Shown here: piece by piece, positions 48,276 to 55,696 of the stretch
Numbering within the stretch: position 1 is the first letter of the stretch
Layout: each line of letters starts with the position of its first letter
NCBI RefSeq assembly: GCF_003363155.1
Contig: NZ_QRBE01000012.1
Coordinates: forward strand, 1-64,000
Origin: Dyella monticola
GTDB lineage: Bacteria; Pseudomonadota; Gammaproteobacteria; Xanthomonadales; Rhodanobacteraceae
DNA length: 64,000 nucleotides
Direction: 5' to 3'
Made by a program: the position numbers and the translations under genes
The notes under the pieces: generated by a model
Databases searched by the model: none
Seen by the model: the letters and a program-made list of their open reading frames with translations, nothing else
Told to the model about the DNA's origin: nothing

Positions 48276-48578
48276 TTACCGTTGTGGGTGGGAACCCTTT
48301 GTGCGTTCGGCCGATGCGCGACTGCGCTGACCACCTTTCTTGCCCAGTTCCGCATACCCTTCGCGCCCCAGTTCCTGCCTGCGCGCCTCGCCGCCCTGCT
48401 TGCCGAGTGCGGAATAGCCTTCCGAGCCCAATTCCTCCTTGCGTGCGGCCCCGCCTTTTTTTCCGAGCGCCGAATAACCTTCCGGGCCGAGTTGTTCTTT
48501 GCGTGCTTCACCACCTTTGCGGCCAGCTTCGCTCACGGTCATGGCGCCCTTATGTGGGTCACGCTGTCTCCTGCTCAT
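48276..48578 (-). CDS. KGG-repeat stress protein with tandem repeats
   Basis: 100 residues from the ATG at 48578, with GAGG and AAAGG upstream. It contains four KGG motifs in tandem (RKGGEARKEQLGPEGYSALG, KKGGAARKEELGSEGYSALG, KQGGEARRQELGREGYAELG and a final KKGG), a repeat of about 20 residues like GsiB of Bacillus. Hydrophilic and expected to be disordered, protective in desiccation or osmotic stress. Encoded divergently from the second BON protein. Confidence 0.88.
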   Translation of the reverse strand: MSRRQRDPHKGAMTVSEAGRKGGEARKEQLGPEGYSALGKKGGAARKEELGSEGYSALGKQGGEARRQELGREGYAELGKKGGQRSRASAERTKGSHPQR

Positions 48579-48880
48579 GCCTTTCAACCTCTGCAGTGCG
48601 TACAAAGTTCATCGCGCTGATCTAAGCGACTGTGCGTGCAGCCAACATGCCATCGGTTGTGTGATGCTTTCGTACTTCCCATACAAAAAAACAGCGGAAT
48701 TTGCGCTACGTCACATCGCAGCAAGCGCTAGTGAGTGTGCTTGTGCTTGCGCGCGGGAACCCTGTCATGCATATGAATGGCGGCACGATCATTACATCGG
48801 GCTAGCGTCCGATTCACCCTTCCGCCACTGGGTCGCGCAGTAGCTTTTTCCGGGACGATGATGAACGGAGCGAGCGGCTC
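48579..48880. other. Divergent promoter region between KGG and BON genes
   Basis: About 300 bp, with an A-rich tract (ACAAAAAAACAG) near 48683. No supported gene. Probably promoters for both stress genes. Confidence 0.35.
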
Positions 48881-49696
48881 ATGACCAAGAAATCCCACGC
48901 AGTAACAAAAGCGCCCGCACGGCTGCTCAAGCGCCGCATGACGGCGCTGGAGCGCAATGTGGCCACCACCACGACCTTGACCAGCCTGAACGATCCTGAC
49001 GACACCACGCTGGGTTTCGGGCCGCGCAGCCTGGACCACGACCGACGTACAGAACGCCTGAGCTATCGCGACCCGGAAGAGTCATGGCAAGGGCCCTTGC
49101 GCCTGGACGAAACCAACTACAGCGTGGAGCGACTCACGCTGCCCGAAGGCGGCTACAACGAATACGCGGACGAATACAGCTCGTACCGCGATGAGGAAGG
49201 TATGCCGGGGAGTCACGGCCCCGATTTCGCAGGTGTGTGGCAAAACCCCCAATACATGGACTCCAAGGCGAGCGAATTGCTGGACGAACTGCCGCCCAGC
49301 AACCCAAGCCCCGCGTATGAACCCGATGATCCCGACCTGGGATTTCGTCTCACCGCCGAAGACCTCGAAACATCGCCCGACCGCGGTGACTACTTCAACG
49401 ATGCGCCGGAAAAATCGCCAGGCTTTGGCCATCACGCCCCCTCGCACGACCAACATGCGGACGAGCTGATTCGCGAAGAGGTCTATCAAGCGCTCGATTG
49501 CCGCGCGGATATCGATGCGCCGAACATTTCGCTGCACGTACGCCGCGGTGTCGTCACGATCGAAGGCGAAGTAAGCGATGCCATCGTCCGACATCGCATC
49601 GAAGAATGCGTGGATGGCGTCGACGGCGTGAAGGACATCAACAATCGGTTGCATCTTTCCGCACCGCAGTCGCGCAAGCCGTGGAGTGACGAATAG
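48881..49696 (+). CDS. BON-domain protein with acidic N-terminus
   Basis: 271 residues; GGAG about 11 nt before the ATG. The first 190 residues are acidic and low-complexity (many Asp, Glu, Tyr, Pro). BON domain at about 193-258: DELIREEVYQALDCRADIDAPNISLHVRRGVVTIEGEV then IEECVDGVDGVKDINNRL. It parallels the 40178 protein: same architecture with a different N-terminus. Probably a stress-induced, envelope-associated protein, but no signal peptide is visible. Confidence 0.82.
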   Translation: MTKKSHAVTKAPARLLKRRMTALERNVATTTTLTSLNDPDDTTLGFGPRSLDHDRRTERLSYRDPEESWQGPLRLDETNYSVERLTLPEGGYNEYADEYSSYRDEEGMPGSHGPDFAGVWQNPQYMDSKASELLDELPPSNPSPAYEPDDPDLGFRLTAEDLETSPDRGDYFNDAPEKSPGFGHHAPSHDQHADELIREEVYQALDCRADIDAPNISLHVRRGVVTIEGEVSDAIVRHRIEECVDGVDGVKDINNRLHLSAPQSRKPWSDE

Positions 49697-49697
49697 T

Positions 49698-49720
49698 CCG
49701 GGAACGGCAACCGTTCCCGG
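49698..49720 (+). terminator. Perfect hairpin after the BON gene
   Basis: CCGGGAACGG and CCGTTCCCGG pair perfectly over a CAA loop, one base after the stop codon. There is no T tract, so it is either a weak terminator or an mRNA end protector. The 316 bp that follow (to 50036) contain no other gene I can support. Confidence 0.5.
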
Positions 49721-50036
49721 TATCAGGCGCAAACACACCCAACGACCCATCCTCGTATCCCTCCCCAACGCGGAGGGGGCTGAAGCGTGAGCTGTCACCC
49801 CAACGCTTGCCGCACATCGCCCCGAGTGCCACCATCGACGCGCTGCGACGTCATCGCATGAAGCTAGGACTCCCGCGCCTTGGCGGCACGGTATAAGTAT
49901 GGGCGGCAACGCCCGCAAGGGCGCAGGGAAGCATCGATTCCCGAACTATCTGTTGGCTCTTGCGGGGTTATCGAAAGACCGGGTCGATCGCGACACGTCT
50001 TCGATCTTCATTGCGTACACCAGAAGGAGGGATGGT

Positions 50037-50468
50037 ATGAACACACGACGCATCACCATGGCGATCATCGCCACTGCGCTTGTAGCGAGCCTGGCGTGCA
50101 ACGCCGCGGCGGCTCAGGGGCTTGGCAGTCTGGGTGGAAAACTCGGCGGTGCGCTGGGCAACAGCGGCTCGCTGAGCTCCGGCAACATGGGTAACGTTGC
50201 CGGAATACTGCAGTACTGCGTGAAGAACAACTACCTCGGCGGCGCTTCCGGTGCATCCGGCATTGCCGGCAAGTTACTCGGCAAAACGCAGGGCGGTTCC
50301 AGCAATGCAGACTATCAAAGCGGCCTGAGCGGTATTCTCAAAGGCAAAGACGGTCGCACCACCAACCTCGCCAACGTAGGTGGCGGCAACAGCGATCTGA
50401 AATCCAAGATCACCACCAAGGCTTGCGGTGTCGTGCTCAATCAGGGGCGCAGCTTCCTCGGACACTGA
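50037..50468 (+). CDS. DUF2501 exported protein (YjjA-like)
   Basis: 143 residues from the ATG at 50037, with AGGAGG 7 nt upstream. A clear signal peptide (residues 1-26, cleaved after NAAAA) is followed by a Gly/Ser-rich segment and the DUF2501 pattern GNMGNVAGILQYCVKNNYLGG, LGKTQGGSSNADYQSGLSGILKG, and a C-terminal SKITTKACGVVLNQGRSFL. Two Cys (in LQYCVK and KACGVV) could form a disulphide in the periplasm. Function unknown. Terminated by a strong hairpin. Confidence 0.88.
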   Translation: MNTRRITMAIIATALVASLACNAAAAQGLGSLGGKLGGALGNSGSLSSGNMGNVAGILQYCVKNNYLGGASGASGIAGKLLGKTQGGSSNADYQSGLSGILKGKDGRTTNLANVGGGNSDLKSKITTKACGVVLNQGRSFLGH

Positions 50469-50487
50469 TAACGCGCGGCCATGCAAC

Positions 50488-50522
50488 AAAAAACGCACCG
50501 GCGAAACACCGGTGCGTTTTTT
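50488..50522 (+). terminator. Intrinsic terminator of the DUF2501 gene
   Basis: CGCACCGG (50494-50501) pairs with CCGGTGCG (50509-50516) over a 7-nt loop, flanked by a run of A and followed by TTTTTTGTTG. Classic bidirectional-looking Rho-independent terminator. Confidence 0.93.
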
Positions 50523-50615
50523 GTTGTGATCCAGGTGGAGTGATTTCCCTGTCGAGCCGGACGAGACAAGCGCAGGCCGCCTATCGCAGAATGCCGCATT
50601 CTGCGGCACAGCCTA

Positions 50616-52046
50616 GTGGACATGCCCATGACCTCTGTATTTCCCGCCCGCGCGCGCTCCACCCTCTCGGATATGCCAACGCTCCTGCAAGCGTTGCGGG
50701 AGGCGGCGGCGACCATGCTGGCGGCGCTGGCGACACTGGTGTGCACGTGGATCATTGCGCCCGGCCCGGGCTCGGCGGTGCTCGCGGTGGTGCTGACCGT
50801 TTCGCTCTCGCGCAGCCAACTCGATCGCAATGTGCGCGGACGGCTGGAAGCAGCCTTCGTGCTTCCGCTGGTCGGCCTTGCCGCCTTGGGCGTGGCCATG
50901 CTGCTTCGCTTCGCACCATGGTTCGGTGCGGCAGCATTCGTGGCAGGCATGTTCGTCTCCATCTGGCTGCGCCGCTTCGGACCGATGGCGCGGCGCGCCG
51001 GCAGCCTCATTGCGCTTCCGTTCGTTACATTGCTCACCGTGCCGCATGTCCATGTCACCCAGGGCGGCAAATTACCGGCGGTACTCGTTCCCATCATTGT
51101 GGCCTTGCTTGCGCTGTTTTGGGTGGCGGTGTGCCATCTGCTGGTGCGTCGTATGCCGTGGCGCACGTCCGCAGAAGATGCCGAACCGGCCGCGAGCACC
51201 CCCGTCCGTCAAAACCGTTCGGGGTTGCAGGCCAGCACACGCATGGCGGTACAGATGGCGATCGCGTTGGCGGCCTCTTTTGTGGCCGGCTACGTGTTTT
51301 TTAGCGAACGCTGGGCCTGGATCGTGCTCACGGCATTTGTCGTAAACAGCGGCAATCGCGGTCGCCTGGACGTGGTTTACAAAAGCGGACTGCGCGTACT
51401 CGGCGCAGCCGTGGGCACCGTGTTCGCCTTGATGTTCAGCCTGCAAACCGGTTTCGTCGGCACGCACAGCGGCACCCTGATCCTTGTCGCCGTTTTTCTC
51501 GGCATATGGCTGCGCCCCTTCAACTACGCGTGGTGGGCGCTGTTCATCACCATCGCGCTCGCACTGCTGCAGGGATTTGACGGCCATCAGCCATCGGCCA
51601 TTCTTTTGCTACGCCTGGAGGAAATCCTCATCGGTGCGATCATTGGCATCACTGCGGCATGGCTTGTAGTGCCAGTGCGTTCCACCGATGTGCTCAGGCT
51701 ACGTATGGCGCATGCATTGGCCGCGCTTTCCGAAGCCTTCGATCCGCAGGTGTCCACACGCAGCATCGCGCGCTTCGACGATGCGTTGAGTCAGCTCGAT
51801 CAGATGGCACCACCTTTCCGGGCGACGCGTCTACTGACGCGACGGATACACGCCTTACAACCCGCCGACTGGATCGACGCATTGCATGCATGCCGGACAC
51901 CGGCGCGCGGTCTAATTACGCAAGGCGTTGCGCCCGGCGAGGTACGCAGAGCCATTGGTACAGCACGCAAGGCTGTGAAGGAACCGGAAACCTTGCTACC
52001 CGCGCTGAAATATCTGCAAGGTGTGTTGCAAGGCAACGCGGACTAA
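50616..52046 (+). CDS. FUSC-family membrane transporter-like protein
   Basis: 476 residues with a GTG at 50616 or ATGs at 50622 or 50628 as start. Two sets of membrane segments (about 35-165 and 210-350) with the FUSC pattern: an N-terminal block RSQLDRNVRGRLEAAFVLPLVGLAALG and a second block NSGNRGRLDVVYKSGLRVLGAAVGTVFA with LRLEEILIGAIIGITAAWLVVPVRS. The C-terminal 120 residues are soluble and helical. Relatives (YccS, AaeB) move aromatic acids or polyamines, usually with an HlyD-type partner, which is absent here. Substrate unknown. Confidence 0.85.
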   Translation: MDMPMTSVFPARARSTLSDMPTLLQALREAAATMLAALATLVCTWIIAPGPGSAVLAVVLTVSLSRSQLDRNVRGRLEAAFVLPLVGLAALGVAMLLRFAPWFGAAAFVAGMFVSIWLRRFGPMARRAGSLIALPFVTLLTVPHVHVTQGGKLPAVLVPIIVALLALFWVAVCHLLVRRMPWRTSAEDAEPAASTPVRQNRSGLQASTRMAVQMAIALAASFVAGYVFFSERWAWIVLTAFVVNSGNRGRLDVVYKSGLRVLGAAVGTVFALMFSLQTGFVGTHSGTLILVAVFLGIWLRPFNYAWWALFITIALALLQGFDGHQPSAILLLRLEEILIGAIIGITAAWLVVPVRSTDVLRLRMAHALAALSEAFDPQVSTRSIARFDDALSQLDQMAPPFRATRLLTRRIHALQPADWIDALHACRTPARGLITQGVAPGEVRRAIGTARKAVKEPETLLPALKYLQGVLQGNAD

Positions 52047-52127
52047 GCTGCCTTTTGAGAGACGTCCCGTGCAACGCCACGTCGCCTCCCTCCCCTACGG
52101 CATGCAGGGGAGGGGGTCGTGATGAGC

Positions 52128-54077
52128 TTACTTACGTGGCGCGATGATCTCGCTCAGGTAATCGGGCGTGCCAGCGACGCGCACAAGATGCGGATATTTC
52201 AAACCATCGTGGTAATCGACTGCGACAGTGCGATAGCCGCCCTGGTACTTCAGCAGCAACTGGATCGGCGCCGCGCTGTTCTTGGCGTCGGCAATCGCGT
52301 TCTTCAGCACGTCGTCGGAATAGTTTTTGCCATTCACCGCCACCAACGTGGCACCCGTGCTTACGCCTGCCTTGAACGCCGGGCCGTCCCAGCGGACGTC
52401 GTTGATCTGGCCCTTGCCGCCCATGGTCAGACCGATCGACCAGGCAAAGTTGTACAAATGACGTGAGGATTCCGGCCGGCTGTTGTACTGCTTCTCGTAA
52501 TCGCTCTCTTTATCGGTGTAGACGAGTTTCCAGCCCGTTCCAGCGATACCGTCTTCCAAGGGTGGATTAAGCACATTCACGTGCGCATGCAGGAAGCTCG
52601 CCCAGTCGTAGGGGGCCACACTGTTGAGCGCGGCGACCACATCGTCGAAGGTATAGGTCTTGGTGACGTAGCTGCCATTGTCGGCGCCGAAGAACGTGCG
52701 CGCGAAATCATCCAGCGACTTGTGATCATGCGTGAGCGCACGCAACTTGGCATCCACTTCCAGCCACATCATCTGACCGGCGCTGTAGTACTCCTCGCTC
52801 ATCTGCCAGCTGCGGTAAGGCAGGCTTGAACGACGAGCGGCCGTGGCATCGTTGGTGGTGTCTTCCATGGTGCGCCACTGGAAACCGACGCGGTTGAGAT
52901 CGTAATTGGCCGCTTCCATGGCAAGCGCATCGCGAAACTGTTCCGGCGTCCACATGCCTGCGCGCGCGGTCAGCACGTAGCCCCAATATTGCGTCTGCCC
53001 TTCGTACACCCACAGCAGTGAATCACCCATCGGGACATTGAAGTTGGGCGTCCACAAATCAGCCGGACGGCGGAACTTGCCGTTCCACGAGTGCGTGTAT
53101 TCGTGCGGCAGCAAATCGCGCCCGGGAGCGGCCTCATCCCACGCCGTGAAGTAGTCGGCGTCCAGGCCGTTTTCGCTGGACTGATGATGCTCGGTGCCGT
53201 TGCCGGATAACTGATCGGAAAGCGAGAACAGGAAGTCGTAGTGGCTGTAATGATGCGAGCCAAACAACTTCGTTGCCTGCGTCACCAGCGCACGATGCAC
53301 GTTCACTTGCTCTGGCGTCATCGCCAGATACTTCGGCTCGTCCGCAACGATATCCAGGTGTACCGGCGCATCGCCACCCGGGTTTAGATCGACGCGCTTG
53401 AAATAGCGGCCGGCATAAATCGGCGAATCGACCAGGTTGTTGAGCGTCACCGGCTTAAAGCTGACGGTATCGCCGGACTGCGAAGCCGTCTCCAGCGCCG
53501 TGCCGAGCTGCCAGCCATGGGCAACGGTGACGCTGGGCGAGAACGTAATATCCCGCGAATAATAGCCGGCCGGATAGAGCACCACCTTGCTCCATTCCAT
53601 GTCCATCATGCGGTCAGTAATTTCGAAACCTTCGTTATCGGTGCGCCCCGACAAATACTGGAACGACGCATCGATGCTGGAAACGCCCTCCGGCACGTCG
53701 ACATGAAACGCATAGACGTTGTACTCGTCACGCTTCCACGGTAGGGGCTTGCCATTGGCACTGAGCTTGATGCCGGCCAGCATGGCGATAGGGCCGGTCG
53801 GCGAGTGGTCACCCGGAATCCATTGCGGGTACAGCAGCGTGAGGGGACCGGCCTTTACCGGGATCGTTTCGTGGGCACGAAAGATGCCCTGTGCGGTATC
53901 GCTTGCATCGACATGCAGCGTCACCGTCCCAACGTAAGGCAGATCCTGCGGGGGTGGCACGCTGTCCGTGCGCGATGACTGCGCCCCAGCAGCCGCCGCG
54001 ACAAACGTCATGGAGAGGGCCAAGGCCAGGCGTGAAAACCTACGATGCGCCGAACCCGCGCGGGAAACATGCAACAT
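52128..54077 (-). CDS. M61-family metallopeptidase (glycyl aminopeptidase)
   Basis: 649 residues; GGAG 6 nt before the ATG at 54077. N-terminal signal peptide (cleaved near AAAAGAQ). Zinc motif HEYTH (325-329) in LLPHEYTHSWNGKFRRP and the third ligand E359 in WVYEGQTQYWG are both present, as in M61 peptidases. A C-terminal PDZ-like domain begins about residue 540 (WDGPAFKAGVSTGATLVAVNGK). It should cut peptides in the periplasm. It is divergent from the borosin-like operon, with 286 bp between them. Confidence 0.9.
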   Translation of the reverse strand: MLHVSRAGSAHRRFSRLALALSMTFVAAAAGAQSSRTDSVPPPQDLPYVGTVTLHVDASDTAQGIFRAHETIPVKAGPLTLLYPQWIPGDHSPTGPIAMLAGIKLSANGKPLPWKRDEYNVYAFHVDVPEGVSSIDASFQYLSGRTDNEGFEITDRMMDMEWSKVVLYPAGYYSRDITFSPSVTVAHGWQLGTALETASQSGDTVSFKPVTLNNLVDSPIYAGRYFKRVDLNPGGDAPVHLDIVADEPKYLAMTPEQVNVHRALVTQATKLFGSHHYSHYDFLFSLSDQLSGNGTEHHQSSENGLDADYFTAWDEAAPGRDLLPHEYTHSWNGKFRRPADLWTPNFNVPMGDSLLWVYEGQTQYWGYVLTARAGMWTPEQFRDALAMEAANYDLNRVGFQWRTMEDTTNDATAARRSSLPYRSWQMSEEYYSAGQMMWLEVDAKLRALTHDHKSLDDFARTFFGADNGSYVTKTYTFDDVVAALNSVAPYDWASFLHAHVNVLNPPLEDGIAGTGWKLVYTDKESDYEKQYNSRPESSRHLYNFAWSIGLTMGGKGQINDVRWDGPAFKAGVSTGATLVAVNGKNYSDDVLKNAIADAKNSAAPIQLLLKYQGGYRTVAVDYHDGLKYPHLVRVAGTPDYLSEIIAPRK

Positions 54078-54363
54078 GAAAAACTCCGGTGCCGCTGTGG
54101 AAGATCGCGCAAATTACCACCACTGGGAACCGGCGGGGAGATTCATCCTCTGCATCGCAGCGCACAACACGCCAGCGTTCCCGCATGCATCAACACGAGA
54201 GATGGATGTCCAAATCGTCGACGCCCCCGCCAGGTCTTTATTAGGTCGGAAACGGACATTGTTCGTCACCTATGGCGTGGCGGCGTCCCCATCCATGCCG
54301 GTGCGTAGACACTCCATCGGCGGATATAAAGCGCTGGCCCGGAACTTGCCTTAGCATCCGCCA

Positions 54364-55203
54364 ATGAATACACCACACCTAGCTACCTCAAAAAACGATA
54401 CCTGCCGTGGCAGCCTTGCCTGTGTAGGCATGGGCATGACCCTGGGTTCGCATCTCACGCCACTGGCACGCAGCCATATCGAACAGGCGGATGTGGTATT
54501 CGCCGCGCTTTCCAATGGTGTCGTGGAAATGTGGCTGGAACGCATGCATCCGGATGTGCGCAGCCTTCAGCCTTATTACAAGCCCGGCAAATCACGCATG
54601 AAAACCTACCGGGAATGGGTCCAGGTGATGATGACCGAGGTGCGCGCGGGCAAGCGCGTCTGCGGGGTTTTCTACGGTCATCCGGGCATTTTCGCGTGGT
54701 CGCCGCACAAGGTCATTGAGGTGGCGCGCGCCGAAGGCTTCGAGGCCCACATGGAACCGGGTATTTCCGCCGAGGATTGCCTTTATGCCGATTTGGGCAT
54801 CGATCCGGGCCGCTTCGGATGCCAGCATTTCGAAGCCAGCCAGCTCCTGTTCTACGAACGGCGCATCGACCCGGCCGGCTACCTCGTGCTCTGGCAGGTT
54901 GCCCTGACCGGCGACTGGTCCCTGGGACGTCTGGAAACTGGCCCAGCCTACCGCCAGGTATTGGTGGAGTTGTTGAACAGGGACTATCCACTCGACCACG
55001 AGTTAATTATCTACCGGGGGGCCACACTGCCGATCGAGAAGCCGTGCGTGCGTCGCATTGCCCTGCGCGACCTGCCACATGTCCCCCTTACCGCCGAGGA
55101 AACCGTGGTGCTTCCTCCGGCCACGCCCTTGAAGCCCAATTCGGTCATTCGAGATCGATTGAATGCACTGGACAAGCTCTACGGGACAAGTACCTTAGCG
55201 TGA
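54364..55203 (+). CDS. Borosin-type peptide alpha-N-methyltransferase (tetrapyrrole methylase fold)
   Basis: 279 residues. The TP-methylase fold with a SAM-binding region is typical: SLACVGMGM at 17-25, AALSNGVVEMWL, FYGHPGIFAWSPHKVIEVARAEGF (103-126), EPGISAEDCLYADLGIDPG (131-149), then FEASQLLFY and LWQVALTGD. The four catalytic residues of the fungal borosin enzyme OphMA (Y66, R72, Y76, Y98) have counterparts here with identical spacing: Y72, R78, Y82 and Y104. Compared from memory with SonM of Shewanella, the similarity covers the whole length. It should methylate backbone amides of a peptide encoded separately (55390-55686), using SAM. First gene of a plus-strand run; no strong ribosome binding site. 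Confidence 0.88.
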   Translation: MNTPHLATSKNDTCRGSLACVGMGMTLGSHLTPLARSHIEQADVVFAALSNGVVEMWLERMHPDVRSLQPYYKPGKSRMKTYREWVQVMMTEVRAGKRVCGVFYGHPGIFAWSPHKVIEVARAEGFEAHMEPGISAEDCLYADLGIDPGRFGCQHFEASQLLFYERRIDPAGYLVLWQVALTGDWSLGRLETGPAYRQVLVELLNRDYPLDHELIIYRGATLPIEKPCVRRIALRDLPHVPLTAEETVVLPPATPLKPNSVIRDRLNALDKLYGTSTLA

Positions 55204-55217
55204 GGCGGGGAGACACC

Positions 55218-55325
55218 ATGAGGGGAAGGATCTTCATGCGATGCGCCACGGGGAAAAAACAGGCTCGCAGGGCGAGCACGCTGCACCAGATACCGATGCC
55301 GGCCGTCGGACAGCTATCGCGCTGA
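55218..55325 (+). CDS. Possible 35-residue ORF in the borosin-like operon
   Basis: GGGGAG stands 6 nt before an ATG at 55218, 14 bp after the methyltransferase stop; 35 codons end at TGA 55323-55325. The peptide is very basic (KKQARRASTLHQ). No known domain. It might be a real small gene or only leader sequence between the methyltransferase and precursor genes. Support is the ribosome binding site and position. Confidence 0.35.
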   Translation: MRGRIFMRCATGKKQARRASTLHQIPMPAVGQLSR

Positions 55326-55389
55326 CGATCGTCCGGCTTTGCTGCACCTTCGCACTGTTTTATGACAACCCAGGAAAAGGGGGATTTCC

Positions 55390-55686
55390 ATGCCTGATAC
55401 GATCGAATTGTTGGAAGCCATTGGCAAGGATGCATCGCTGCGTCACGCATCGGCCGATGAACTGGCCGCTGCGCTTGGCGAAGCGCAGGCTTCCGAGGCC
55501 CTGATAACCGCCGCCGCAACCGGAGATAAGGAACAACTTGCCGTTGAGCTGGGGCATCGCCAATGTGATCCGCCCCAGGTCAGCCAAGGCCCTGGCCATG
55601 AGGAAGAGCCGGATCAAGAAGATGGCGATGACACTCCGCAGAGGTCGCCAGCGCCCGATCGCGACCCGTCGTCGACCAAGCGGTAG
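55390..55686 (+). CDS. Candidate split-borosin precursor / substrate peptide
   Basis: 98 residues; AAGGGGGA about 7 nt before the ATG. Residues 4-54 form a helical leader (IELLEAIGKDASL, DELAAALGEAQASEALITAAATGDKEQLAVEL) that matches in order and pattern the borosin-binding domain of the SonA precursor of Shewanella: an xxxxLGxDAxL start, a short helix, then an AVxxGDxEKL-like segment. The tail (about 55-98) is polar, acidic and Pro-rich (HRQCDPPQVSQGPGHEEEPD), with one Cys at 59. That differs from the hydrophobic cores of known borosins. Stop is 10 bp before the GGDEF gene. Confidence 0.72.
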   Translation: MPDTIELLEAIGKDASLRHASADELAAALGEAQASEALITAAATGDKEQLAVELGHRQCDPPQVSQGPGHEEEPDQEDGDDTPQRSPAPDRDPSSTKR

Positions 55687-55696
55687 ATGAAAAGGT

